Part shown: piece after piece, positions 1-8,845 of the stretch
How positions within the stretch are numbered: the stretch's first letter is position 1
Layout: each line of letters begins with the position of its first letter
Program-made: the position numbers and the translations under genes
NCBI GenBank assembly: GCA_021798575.1
Contig: JAJZGI010000002.1
Span: 1-64,000 of the forward strand
From: Pseudomonadota bacterium
GTDB taxonomy: Bacteria > Pseudomonadota > Alphaproteobacteria > Acetobacterales > Acetobacteraceae
DNA: 64,000 nucleotides
Direction of reading: 5' to 3'
The notes under the pieces: model-generated
What the model was told of the DNA's origin: nothing
Databases searched by the model: none
What the model saw: the letters and a program-made list of their open reading frames with translations, nothing else

Positions 1-76
1 TAGGATAATTGCGTCCAAAGCATGGAAAAATAGAAAACTTTGCCAAAAAACTAAGTAAAAACATGAAGAAAAGCCG

Positions 77-906
77 ATGTATCTCAAAATAGGCCTGATC
101 CAATCAGACTACGCAGAGGTTCCTTAGTAACGTCACAAGACGAAGTCTCTAAAAATATCGCGACGCTAAGTGGCTATCGGAGCGGAACGCCTGCCGAAAA
201 AGAATTTCACAACGGCCTCATAAAAAAAGGAAGACTGTTTGTCGTCGGTATATATGAAAATGAATACGCATTCGCTCCAAGTCGCTTTACCGGCTACCGG
301 TCCAATACCCGACTCAAACACGAACGCCAAATAAACATCCGTGATGGCAGGTCGACTAACGTCGCATTAAACAAGTTACTTGAAAAGCCTATTGACGAAA
401 AAAATACTAATTCTGATCTCTATAAAGCGATTGATGAAAAATTTAATAGCTATTGTAAACTCTATAACATTAGACCTGTAAATATTCCGAATCCTCGAAA
501 ATATTGGATTACCGGCGAAGTTTATTCGTCCCGAGAAATTATTAGAAACTATGATAGAAAAAAAACGGAGGATGCTGTTGATGATCTTGGTGCTGATCAC
601 CCGGATAGGCCGACTTTTATTGGCGTGAGATATGCGCGCGATCCAAAGATCAGAGAAGCAGTAAAGAAACGCGCCAACGGGATCTGCGAATATTGTAATA
701 AAGCTGGATTCATAGGCGATAAAGATAAACCCTATCTGGAATGTCATCACATCATTGCATTGGCTAATGATGGCGCAGACCGAATGACAAACGTTATTGC
801 GCTTTGTCCGGACCATCACCGTGAGGCGCATTTTGGTAAGCGAAGATCAGAACTCGAAAAAGAAATGATTGATAAAATTAAAAAATTACAGCGCTGCGTG
901 GCTTGA
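77..906 (+). pseudogene. HNH endonuclease gene, 5' part frame-disrupted
   Basis: The 3' part is a clear HNH nuclease domain: a CEYC zinc knuckle near 685-696, a CHHI stretch near 742-753 and a final LCPDHH motif near 802-819. This HNH frame is open from about 67 to 906 but has no ATG, GTG or TTG start before 625. A plausible N-terminus starts at ATG 77 (MYLKIGLIQSDYAEV) in another frame and hits TAG at 125. Joining the frames near 119-124 gives one protein of about 275 residues, so a single-base indel is the simplest reading. A short product starting at GTG 625 is possible. The region is visibly AT-richer than the rest of the window, which suggests acquisition by transfer. The N-terminal half (about residues 15-180) belongs to no family I recognise. 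Family confidence is high; functional status is doubtful. Confidence 0.65.
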
Positions 907-955
907 CGTTAGCGCACCGATGTCGCTCACTGATACGTGATTTTTCCACGAAGGC

Positions 956-1285
956 TCACTTCCCGAATTTCCCAAAAACCTGTCGGTCTTTATTGTCGCG
1001 CATCAGCATCGAAAAGCTCGGGATTTTCTCGAACCCCAGGCCCAGTGGCCGCTCGTGCTCATCGTCCATGGTGATCTGCGCATAGGCGGTGGCGGCGAAT
1101 TTCTCCCATTTTCCGGCCGGTTTTTTGACTTCGACCGTCGCCACGGTGGCCTTGAAGACCAGCCGGACGATCGCCTCCGCCGGGTTGGAGGGTTTGGTCA
1201 GGCACAGGACGCCCGCCATCTCGCGCCATCCGTTGCCCAGCGCCCAATGTGTCAGCTCCTCGCGTGTCATGTTTTGCCTCTCCAT
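956..1285 (-). CDS. Conserved hypothetical protein, 109 aa
   Basis: This small soluble protein has no signal peptide and no membrane segment. It is rich in charged residues, with a helical start (EELTHWALGNGWREM) followed by strand-like stretches such as AIVRLVFKATVATVEV. I do not recognise a named domain. Its start overlaps the end of the upstream DMT-transporter gene by 19 nt, so it is probably the last gene of the galU-tkt-gap-pgk operon. Codon use resembles its neighbours, which supports it as real. No function can be assigned. Confidence 0.6.
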   Translation of the reverse strand: MERQNMTREELTHWALGNGWREMAGVLCLTKPSNPAEAIVRLVFKATVATVEVKKPAGKWEKFAATAYAQITMDDEHERPLGLGFEKIPSFSMLMRDNKDRQVFGKFGK

Positions 1286-2151
1286 CGCTGGCTGAAAAAA
1301 ACCGAGACCATGATGAACCCGCCGCCGGAAAGCTCAACAAGGGTGAGGGATTCATGCAGGAAGATCGCGCCGCCGGCGACGCTGACGACCGGCAACAGGT
1401 ACAAGAACCAGCCCGCCTGCTCGGCGCCCAGGCCAGCGTTGCCGATGTTCCAGCACAGGATGGCCAGGACCGAGGTGCCCAGCACCATCGCCAGCATGAT
1501 GTCCCATTGCAGCGCGGTCATCTGCGCTGCCAGATGCGGGATGCCGGGCGCGCCTGCGGCCAGCATCGGCAGGCTGCCCAGGGTCATCGTGACGGCGGAG
1601 ACCAGGACGGCACCCCGGCGGTAGAGCAAGGGCGGGACGATGACGCAGTAGAGCGACCAGGAGAAGGCGCCGAATAAGATGAGCGCGATGCCCCGCGCGT
1701 TGCCCATGGCAGGGCCAGCGCCCCGCGCCAGCAGGGCGATGCCAGCCAGCCCCACCAGGCCCGCCAGCCATGTTCCCGCACCGGGGATGCGGCGCTGGCG
1801 CAGCGCCATCATGAGGGCGATGAGCAATGGCTCGACGCCGTTCAACAGCCCGACCATGCCCGCCGAAACGGTGCGGGCACCCATGGCGTTGGGCAGATTA
1901 TAGCCGGTGACGCCGACCAGCGCGCATAATGAAACCAGCGCCAGATCGGCCCGGGGCCAGCGCCACACTTTGCCCCACACCAGCAACGGCGCGAAGCACA
2001 AAGCCGCCAGCCCGTAGCGCAGGCCGATGAACGGCACCGCGGGCAGGCCGACCTGGCTGTCCCCCACCAGATAGCGGGTGCCGACCGGGGCGCACCCCCA
2101 GAGCAGCACCGCCGTGCAGGTGAGTACGGCGGATGTGGCGCGTGTCGTCAC
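1267..2151 (-). CDS. EamA/DMT-family transporter
   Basis: This 294-aa integral membrane protein has about ten hydrophobic segments arranged as two EamA repeats, the layout of drug/metabolite transporters. The second repeat holds the typical end (EQAGWFLYLLPVVSVAGGAIFLHESL), with a Glu in the penultimate helix region. The family exports amino acids, nucleosides or other small metabolites; the substrate cannot be read from sequence. It starts 9 nt after the pgk stop codon, so it is transcribed with the glycolytic genes. Length is normal for the family (about 290-300 aa). Confidence 0.88.
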   Translation of the reverse strand: MTTRATSAVLTCTAVLLWGCAPVGTRYLVGDSQVGLPAVPFIGLRYGLAALCFAPLLVWGKVWRWPRADLALVSLCALVGVTGYNLPNAMGARTVSAGMVGLLNGVEPLLIALMMALRQRRIPGAGTWLAGLVGLAGIALLARGAGPAMGNARGIALILFGAFSWSLYCVIVPPLLYRRGAVLVSAVTMTLGSLPMLAAGAPGIPHLAAQMTALQWDIMLAMVLGTSVLAILCWNIGNAGLGAEQAGWFLYLLPVVSVAGGAIFLHESLTLVELSGGGFIMVSVFFSQRWRGKT

Positions 2152-2160
2152 CAGCGTGGC

Positions 2161-3366
2161 TCAACCGATATTGGAGAGTCCCTCGCTCAGCACCACCACG
2201 CCGGGCAGCAGCTTGCCCTCCATCCATTCCAGGAACGCGCCGCCCGCGCCGGAGAGGTAGCTCATGCGATGATGCACGCCGGCCAGCCGGAGCGCCGAGA
2301 CGGTGTCCCCGCCGCCGCCGACCGAGATGATCTGGCCGGCCTCGGTCGCCTTGGCGATCGCCTCGGCAAGTTCGTTCGTGGAGGCATCGAACGGCTTGGT
2401 CTCGAAGGCGCCGAGCGGGCCGTTCCAGAGGATGGTTTTGATATCGGGCAGGCGGTGGATGAAGGCGGCGACGGTCGCCGGGCCGACATCCAGCGCCATC
2501 ATGTTGGGGGGGATGGCATCAACGCTCACCACCTGGGTGGGACCGTGCGCGGCGAATTTCTCGGCCACGACGACGTCGGTCGGCAGGATGATCTCGCAGC
2601 CCTGTTGGCGGGCGGCCTCCAGGATTTCCAGCGCCGTGGCGTGGAGGTCGGGCTCCTGCAATGATTTGCCAACATGAAAGCCTTGGGCTGCGAGGAACGT
2701 GTTGGCCATCGCCCCGCCGATGACGATTATGTCCACCTTGGCGATGAGATTGGCGAGCAGCTCCAGCTTGCCGGAGACCTTTGAGCCAGCGACGATCGCC
2801 GCGACCGGGCGCTCGGGCGAGCCGAGTGCCCGCTCCAGCGCCGCCAGCTCCTCCTGCATCAGCCGCCCGGCGTAGGCAGGCAGGTGCTTGGCCACGCCTG
2901 CGGTGCTGGCGTGGGCGCGGTGGGCGACGGAGAAGGCGTCGTTCACGTAGATGTCGGCCAGGTTGGCGAGCTGGCGGGAGAATTCGATGTCGTTTGTCTC
3001 CTCGCCGGGGTGGAAGCGGGTGTTCTCCAGCACCAGGACGGAACCGGGGGCCAGCGCCGCGACGGCTTGCTCGGCCAGCGGGCCGATACAATCCTCGCAG
3101 AAGGCGACGTGATGGCCCAGCACCTCGGCCAGGGCGGCGGCGACCGGGCGGAGCGACATCGCCGGGACGATGATGCCTTGCGGACGGTCGAAATGGCTGA
3201 CGATGATGACGCGGGCATTTTTGGAGGAGAGCTCGCGGATGGTGGGGGCCAGGCGTTCCAGCCGCGCCATGTCCGCCACTTTGCCCCCCACCACCGGCAC
3301 GTTGAGATCGGCGCGCACCAGCACCCGCTGGCCCGCGACAGCGACATGGTCCAGATTGCGGCTCAT
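2161..3366 (-). CDS. pgk: Phosphoglycerate kinase
   Basis: Phosphoglycerate kinase (401 aa) moves phosphate between 1,3-bisphosphoglycerate and ADP in glycolysis and the reverse reaction in carbon fixation. Visible family marks are the substrate loop VLVRADLNVPV near residues 14-24, SHFDRP, the hinge region GAMANTFLAAQG, and the C-terminal nucleotide loop ISVGGGGDTVSAL. The start at ATG 3366 is chosen because it overlaps the gap stop codon as ATGA, a translational-coupling joint. The longer open frame to 3417 would run into gap. SHFDRP replaces the more common SHLGRP. Confidence 0.96.
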   Translation of the reverse strand: MSRNLDHVAVAGQRVLVRADLNVPVVGGKVADMARLERLAPTIRELSSKNARVIIVSHFDRPQGIIVPAMSLRPVAAALAEVLGHHVAFCEDCIGPLAEQAVAALAPGSVLVLENTRFHPGEETNDIEFSRQLANLADIYVNDAFSVAHRAHASTAGVAKHLPAYAGRLMQEELAALERALGSPERPVAAIVAGSKVSGKLELLANLIAKVDIIVIGGAMANTFLAAQGFHVGKSLQEPDLHATALEILEAARQQGCEIILPTDVVVAEKFAAHGPTQVVSVDAIPPNMMALDVGPATVAAFIHRLPDIKTILWNGPLGAFETKPFDASTNELAEAIAKATEAGQIISVGGGGDTVSALRLAGVHHRMSYLSGAGGAFLEWMEGKLLPGVVVLSEGLSNIG

Positions 3367-4376
3367 AGCGCGCCGAAATAGGCTGCGGTGTCCGACATGC
3401 GGTTGGAGAAACCCCATTCATTGTCGTACCAGCCCATCACCCGCACCAGGGCTTTGTCCACCACGGCGGTTTGCGGCGCATCGAAGATGCAGGATTGCGC
3501 CTGATGGATGAAATCGGTGCTGACCAGGGCCTCGGTCGAATAGCCGAGGATGCCCTTGAGCTCGCCCTCGCTCGCGGATTTCATCGCGGCGTTCACCTCG
3601 TCCCGGGTTGCGGGGCGCGCCAGCACGACATCGAACGAGACGAGCGAGACATCCGGGGTGGGGACGCGGATCGAGGTGCCGTCCAGCTTGCCCGCCAGCT
3701 CGGGCAGGACCAGGCCGACGGCCTTGGCGGCGCCGGTCGAGGTCGGGATCATCGAGAGTGCGGCGGCGCGGGCGCGGTGGCGGTCCTTGTGGAGGGTGTC
3801 CACGGTTTTCTGGTCCCCGGTGTAGGAATGGATGGTGACCATGTAGCCGCGCTCGATCCCGAATGCGCTGTGCAGCACCTTGGCCATCGGCACCAGGCAG
3901 TTGGTGGTGCAGGAGGCATTCGAGATGACCTGCATGTCCCGATTAAGGGTTTGATGGTTGACGCCGAACACGATGGTGGCGTCCACGCCATCCGCCGGGG
4001 CGGAGACGACGACCTTGCGGGCACCGGCGGTGAGCAGGGCGGCGGCGGTCTCGCGCTTCGTGAACAGGCCGGTGCACTCCATCGCGACATCGACGCCTGA
4101 GAGCGGCACTTTCGCGGGATCGCGCTCGGCGGAGACGCGGATCGGCGCGTAGGCGCGGCCGGCATGGGTGATGACCAGGGAGTCGCCACGCACCTCCACG
4201 GTGCCGGGAAAGCGGCCATGCACGGAGTCGTAACGCAGGAGATGCGCGTTGTCCTCCACGCTGCCGAGGTCGTTGATGAGGACCGGTTCGACATCGGTGC
4301 GCCCGCTCTCGATGAGGGCCCGCAGCACCAGCCGACCGATACGCCCGAACCCATTGATCGCAATTTTAACCGCCAC
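3363..4376 (-). CDS. gap: Glyceraldehyde-3-phosphate dehydrogenase, type I
   Basis: GAPDH (337 aa) converts glyceraldehyde 3-phosphate, NAD(P)+ and phosphate to 1,3-bisphosphoglycerate. The Rossmann start KIAINGFGRIGRL is at residues 4-16, and the catalytic cysteine lies in NASCTTNCL near residue 155. The start is GTG 4376, placed 2 nt after the tkt stop and preceded by a GGAAGG ribosome-binding site that lies within the end of tkt. The open frame runs on upstream to 4862, but that part is only a shadow of tkt. It is coupled to pgk downstream by an ATGA overlap. The order tkt-gap-pgk is common in alphaproteobacteria and serves both the pentose-phosphate and triose branches. Confidence 0.96.
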   Translation of the reverse strand: MAVKIAINGFGRIGRLVLRALIESGRTDVEPVLINDLGSVEDNAHLLRYDSVHGRFPGTVEVRGDSLVITHAGRAYAPIRVSAERDPAKVPLSGVDVAMECTGLFTKRETAAALLTAGARKVVVSAPADGVDATIVFGVNHQTLNRDMQVISNASCTTNCLVPMAKVLHSAFGIERGYMVTIHSYTGDQKTVDTLHKDRHRARAAALSMIPTSTGAAKAVGLVLPELAGKLDGTSIRVPTPDVSLVSFDVVLARPATRDEVNAAMKSASEGELKGILGYSTEALVSTDFIHQAQSCIFDAPQTAVVDKALVRVMGWYDNEWGFSNRMSDTAAYFGAL

Positions 4377-4378
4377 GC

Positions 4379-6415
4379 TTAATTTCCTTCCCGCTTCACC
4401 GCGGCGATGATCGCCGCCTCCGTTATCCCGAAATGCTCGTACAGGGCCTCCGCCGATGCGCTGGCGCCGAACCCGCCCATGCCGATGAAAACGCCGTCTG
4501 GCCCCAGCCAACGCTCCCAGCCGAAGCCCGATGCCGCCTCGACGCCGATGCGCCTGGCCCGGCCCAGCACCTGCGCCTGATAAGCGGCATCCTGCCGGGC
4601 GAATAATTCCAGGCATGGGGCCGAGACCACGGCGACGGAGATTCTCTGCGCCGCCAGCGCCGCCCGCGCCGCCATGGCCAGCGCGACCTCCGTGCCGGTG
4701 GCGATGATGGTCGCCGCATGTGGGCCGTCCGCCTCCGCCAGCACGTAGGCGCCACGCGCGGATTTGCAGCCGTTTGGCTGTTCGCGCAGGGCAGGGACGG
4801 CCTGGCGCGAGAGCACGAGCAGGCTCGGCCCGGCGGTGTTGCGCAGCGCCAGATCCCAGCATTCGGCGGCCTCCACCGCGTCCGCCGGGCGGAGCACCAG
4901 CACATTGGGCATGGCGCGGAAGCTCGCCAGATGCTCCACCGGCTGATGCGTTGGCCCGTCCTCGCCGGTGCCGATGGAATCGTGGGTGAGGACGTGGATG
5001 ACGCGGATTTTCATGAGCGCCGCCAGCCGGATGGCCGGACGCATATAGTCGCTGAAGACGAAGAAGGTGCCGCCGTAGGGGATCAACCCGCCGTGCAAAG
5101 CGATGCCGTTCATCGCCGCCGCCATGCCGAACTCGCGCACCCCGTAATAGATATAGCGCGCCCCGAAATTATCCGCCGTGACGCCCGCCATGCCCTTAAC
5201 AAGTGTGAGGTTGGAGCCGGTGAGGTCCGCCGAGCCGCCGACCAGTTCCGGGATGGCGGGGATGAGCACTTCGAGTGTTTTCTGGCTGCCCTGGCGGGTG
5301 GCGAGCTTGGGCATCTGTGCGGCCAGCTGCGCCTTGAAGGCGGCCATGGTCTCAACCAGCCCCTCGGGCAGTTGGCCCGCCATCACACGCTCGAACTCGG
5401 CGCGCTGCGGGTGCCGGGCGAGGCGCTTGAGCCAGGCGCGGCGGGGCGACATGCCACGCGCACCCGCCGTCCGCCATGGGGCGTAGACGTCATCCGGCAC
5501 ATGGAAGGGCAGATGCGGCCAGCCGAGCGCCTGCTTGGCGCCCTGCGCCTCGGCGCCGCCCAGCGCCGAACCATGCGCCGCAGCGCTGCCCGCCTTGCTG
5601 GGGGCACCCAGGCCGATGATCGTCCGGCAGGCGATCATCACCGGGCGGGTGGATTTTTGCGCCCAATTGAGGGCCGATTGCAGCGCCGCGAAATCATGCC
5701 CGTCGACGCGCTTGGTGGCCCAGCCGTAGCCCGCGAAACGCCGCAGCGGGTCCTCGGAGGTCGAGAGGTGAGTCGCGCCATCGATCGAGATTTCATTGTC
5801 GTCGAATAACACGATGAGTTTGTTGAGTTTGAGGTGCCCGGCGAGCGCGCCCGCCTCGTGGCTGACACCCTCCATCAGGCAGCCATCCCCGGCGATCACC
5901 CAGGTGCGGTGGTCGACGAGGCTTTTGCCAAATTTGGCAGCGAGCAGGCGCTCGGCGAGCGCCATGCCGACCGCCGTGGCGAGCCCCTGGCCGAGCGGGC
6001 CGGTCGTCATCTCGATGGCCGGATGCTCGCGGTATTCCGGGTGCCCCGCGGCGACGGAGTGCAGCTGGCGGAAGGATTTCAGCGCGTCGATCCCCATGCC
6101 ATCGTGCCCGGTGAGGTGGAGCAGCGCGTAGAGCAGCATGGAGCCGTGGCCGGCCGAGAGCACGAAGCGGTCCCGGTCCGGCCAGCTTGGGTCTGCCGCG
6201 TCGAATTTTAAGTGTTTGCGCCAGAGCAGGCTGGCGGCGTCCGCCATGCCCATCGGCATGCCGGGATGGCCGGATTTGGCGGCCTCCACGGCGTCGATCG
6301 CCAGAGCGCGGATGGCGTTGGCCAGCACACGGTCCTGCGTTAAGGGCTGCGCCAGAATTTCCGCCTGGCGCGCCAGCGCCGCCGCATTGCCCGAACTATC
6401 CGCCAAACTCGCCAC
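4379..6415 (-). CDS. tkt: Transketolase
   Basis: This 678-aa thiamine-diphosphate enzyme shuttles two-carbon units between ketoses and aldoses in the non-oxidative pentose phosphate pathway. The N-terminal domain shows SGHPGMPMGMAD, GHGSMLLYALLHL and the cofactor/Mg motif GDGCLMEG. The pyrimidine domain shows EFGMAAAMNGIALHGG and EDGPTHQPVEHLAS. The C-terminal domain contains the Gly-rich GVEAASGFGWERWLG. Length is normal for the family. It starts 3 nt after the stop of the upstream mutase gene, so it is in the same operon. Confidence 0.96.
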   Translation of the reverse strand: MASLADSSGNAAALARQAEILAQPLTQDRVLANAIRALAIDAVEAAKSGHPGMPMGMADAASLLWRKHLKFDAADPSWPDRDRFVLSAGHGSMLLYALLHLTGHDGMGIDALKSFRQLHSVAAGHPEYREHPAIEMTTGPLGQGLATAVGMALAERLLAAKFGKSLVDHRTWVIAGDGCLMEGVSHEAGALAGHLKLNKLIVLFDDNEISIDGATHLSTSEDPLRRFAGYGWATKRVDGHDFAALQSALNWAQKSTRPVMIACRTIIGLGAPSKAGSAAAHGSALGGAEAQGAKQALGWPHLPFHVPDDVYAPWRTAGARGMSPRRAWLKRLARHPQRAEFERVMAGQLPEGLVETMAAFKAQLAAQMPKLATRQGSQKTLEVLIPAIPELVGGSADLTGSNLTLVKGMAGVTADNFGARYIYYGVREFGMAAAMNGIALHGGLIPYGGTFFVFSDYMRPAIRLAALMKIRVIHVLTHDSIGTGEDGPTHQPVEHLASFRAMPNVLVLRPADAVEAAECWDLALRNTAGPSLLVLSRQAVPALREQPNGCKSARGAYVLAEADGPHAATIIATGTEVALAMAARAALAAQRISVAVVSAPCLELFARQDAAYQAQVLGRARRIGVEAASGFGWERWLGPDGVFIGMGGFGASASAEALYEHFGITEAAIIAAVKREGN

Positions 6416-6418
6416 TGC

Positions 6419-7822
6419 CTAATGCCCCGTGTTCGTGCCTGAGAAATCCGGCGCCAGGCCGGAGGCGGCGAGTTGCCCGGCCAGCTCGGATTTCAGCTTC
6501 ACCAACCCGGCGGCAGACGTGCTCTCCGCCCGCGCCACCAGCACGGCCTGGGTGTTGGAGGCGCGCAGCAGCCACCAGCCGTCCTCCGTCATCACGCGCA
6601 CGCCGTCGGTGTCTGATACCGGCTCGCCGCTGGCCTTCAGCCGCGCCGCCACCTCCGCGACCACGGCGAACTTGCGGTCCTCCGCGCAGTCGAACCGCAG
6701 CTCGGGCGTATTGACGACCACGGGCAGGCCGGCGCGGAACTCGGCCAGGCTCTCGTGCATCCGCGCGATGACCCCCAGCACGCGGACGGCGGCGTAGAGC
6801 GCGTCGTCAAAGCCGTACCATTTGTCATTGTAGAAGATATGGCCGGACATCTCGCCCGCCAGCGGCGCGCCCGTCTCCGCCATTTTGGATTTGATGAGGC
6901 TGTGGCCGGTCTTCCACATCAGCGGCTTGCCGCCCGCCTTGGCGATTTCGTCGAACAGCACCTGGCTCGCCTTGACGTCGGCGATGATGGTCGCACCTGG
7001 ATGCTCGCGCAGCACGTCGCGCGCCATGAGCACCAGGAACTGGTCCCCAAACAGGATGTGGCCCTCGTTATCGACCAGCCCGATGCGGTCGGCGTCCCCA
7101 TCGAAGGCGACGCCGACATCGGCACCCGCCTCGCGCACAGCGTGGATGAGCTGCTCCAGATTCTTCGCGACCGTCGGGTCCGGATGGTGCGCCGGGAAGG
7201 TACCGTCGATCTTGCCGTTCAGCACCTTATGTTTGCCGGGGAGTTTTTTCAGCAGTTTGGCCAGCACGTCCCCCGCCGCGCCATTGCCGTTGTCCCATAC
7301 GATGTTGAGTTTTTTATCGCCGTCCCAGTCCTGCATCAGGCGCGAAACATAGGCCTCCGAGACATCGCGATGCTCCAGGCTGCCGGTGGCGGGTGCGACC
7401 ACCTGCCCCGCCGCGGCGCGCGCGCCCAGCCGCAGAATATCCTGACCGAAAAACGGTTTTTTGCCCAGCATCATCTTGAAGCCGTTGTAGTTGGCGGGGT
7501 TGTGGCTGCCGGTTACCATCACCGCGCCATCCGTCGGCAGGGTGAAGGCGGCGTAATAGAGCATCGGCGTTGGCCCCTCGCCCACCGCGATGACGCCAGC
7601 ACCGCTCGCCATCAGGCCACGGATGAGTGCGGCCTCCAGCGCGGGCGAGGACAGACGCCCGTCCCGCCCGACCGCGATGCGCCGGCCACCCGCCTCCACG
7701 ACGATGGAGCCGAACACCCGACCGATAGCGAATGCATCGGCCTCGCCCAGGGTTTCCCCGACGATGCCGCGAATATCGTACTCGCGCAGTGAAGTGGGAT
7801 GGAACTGGTGGGAAAAATTCAT
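6419..7822 (-). CDS. Phosphomannomutase/phosphoglucomutase
   Basis: This 467-aa alpha-D-phosphohexomutase interconverts hexose 1- and 6-phosphates, either glucose or mannose, feeding nucleotide-sugar synthesis. Diagnostic parts are YDIRGIVGETL near residue 15, the phosphoserine loop VTGSHNPANYNGFKMM near residue 103, the Mg-binding loop FDGDADRIGLVD near residue 243, and the sugar loop EMSGHIFYND near residue 325. It lies between galU upstream and tkt downstream. The galU neighbour suggests glucose 1-phosphate for UDP-glucose as one role; a mannose role (ManB/AlgC-like) is equally possible. Confidence 0.93.
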   Translation of the reverse strand: MNFSHQFHPTSLREYDIRGIVGETLGEADAFAIGRVFGSIVVEAGGRRIAVGRDGRLSSPALEAALIRGLMASGAGVIAVGEGPTPMLYYAAFTLPTDGAVMVTGSHNPANYNGFKMMLGKKPFFGQDILRLGARAAAGQVVAPATGSLEHRDVSEAYVSRLMQDWDGDKKLNIVWDNGNGAAGDVLAKLLKKLPGKHKVLNGKIDGTFPAHHPDPTVAKNLEQLIHAVREAGADVGVAFDGDADRIGLVDNEGHILFGDQFLVLMARDVLREHPGATIIADVKASQVLFDEIAKAGGKPLMWKTGHSLIKSKMAETGAPLAGEMSGHIFYNDKWYGFDDALYAAVRVLGVIARMHESLAEFRAGLPVVVNTPELRFDCAEDRKFAVVAEVAARLKASGEPVSDTDGVRVMTEDGWWLLRASNTQAVLVARAESTSAAGLVKLKSELAGQLAASGLAPDFSGTNTGH

Positions 7823-7858
7823 ATTGCTCTCATGTGTGGGCTTGGTTTTGGGGCTGTT

Positions 7859-8734
7859 TCAGGCGTTCACGTAGTTTTTCAGGAATTCGCGCACGGCGGG
7901 GCCGAGATCCGGCCGGGCCAGGGCGAAGGCGATCTGCGCCTCCAGAAAGCCGATTTTATCGCCGCAATCGAAGCGCCTGCCCTCGAACTTCAGCCCATGG
8001 AAGGGCGCGTGGCCGATCATTTTCGCCATCGCGTCCGTTAATTGCACCTCATTGCCCGCGCCGCGCTCCATCATCGAGAGATAGGTCATCACCTCCGGCA
8101 ACAATATATAGCGCCCGATGATCGAAAGATCAGAGGGTGCGTCCTTCGGCGCCGGTTTTTCGACCAGCCCCTCCACCGCGACGCGGTTGCCCTCCGCCGC
8201 GCCGATTTTGAGGATACCGTAGCGGTTGGTGTGCTCGGGCGGCACCTGCGTCACCGCCACCACGTTGCCGCCGGTCTCCTGATAGACGTTGGCCAGCTGC
8301 TCCAGGCAGGGTGTGTCGCTCAGCACCAGGTCATCGGGCAGGAGAATCGCGAACGGATCCTCGCCAATGAAGCTGCGGGCGCACCAGATGGCGTGGCCGA
8401 GCCCGAGCGGGACCTGCTGGCGTACGGTGGAGATGGAGCCGGGCGGCATCGCCTCCGAGCGCAGCAGCGCCAGGGCGTCGCGCTTGGAGCGCTCGGCCAG
8501 CGTGGCCTCCAGCTCGAAGGCGATGTCGAAATGGTCGATGAGCGCGGTCTTGCCCCGCCCGGTGACCATGCAGAACTGCTCGATGCCCGCCGCGCGCGCT
8601 TCATCCACCGCGTATTGGATCAGCGGCTTGTCCACCACGGGCAGCATCTCTTTGGGCATCGCCTTGGTTGCGGGCAGAAAACGGGTCCCGAGCCCGGCCA
8701 CGGGCAACACCGCTTTACGCAAAGGTTTAACCAA
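7859..8734 (-). CDS. galU: UTP-glucose-1-phosphate uridylyltransferase
   Basis: GalU (291 aa) makes UDP-glucose from UTP and glucose 1-phosphate. The nucleotide-binding signature GLGTRFLPATKAMPKEMLP sits near residues 12-30, followed by the conserved QYAVDEA. Other family parts are LPDDLVL near residue 130, VEKP and the C-terminal KIGFLEAQIAFAL. The likely start is TTG 8734, because a GGAGG site lies 6 nt upstream on the minus strand and the length then matches the family (about 290 aa). The longer open frame to 9484 overlaps the divergent WD40 gene and is not coding. It heads the sugar-phosphate operon, with a 36-nt gap to the mutase. Confidence 0.95.
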   Translation of the reverse strand: MVKPLRKAVLPVAGLGTRFLPATKAMPKEMLPVVDKPLIQYAVDEARAAGIEQFCMVTGRGKTALIDHFDIAFELEATLAERSKRDALALLRSEAMPPGSISTVRQQVPLGLGHAIWCARSFIGEDPFAILLPDDLVLSDTPCLEQLANVYQETGGNVVAVTQVPPEHTNRYGILKIGAAEGNRVAVEGLVEKPAPKDAPSDLSIIGRYILLPEVMTYLSMMERGAGNEVQLTDAMAKMIGHAPFHGLKFEGRRFDCGDKIGFLEAQIAFALARPDLGPAVREFLKNYVNA

Positions 8735-8845
8735 GACACTCCTCCGTGTGACAATGCGGGCGATCACTGCCATGCGCGCTGAGGTGCTGCAAGCAGCCCG
8801 GCCCGCGGGCTTGCCCGAGGCGGGCGGGTTCGGCACAAGGTGACC

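Noticed and set aside
4377-4862. N-terminal extension of gap
   Set aside because: The frame stays open only because it overlaps tkt; GAPDH homology begins at GTG 4376, where a ribosome-binding site is present.
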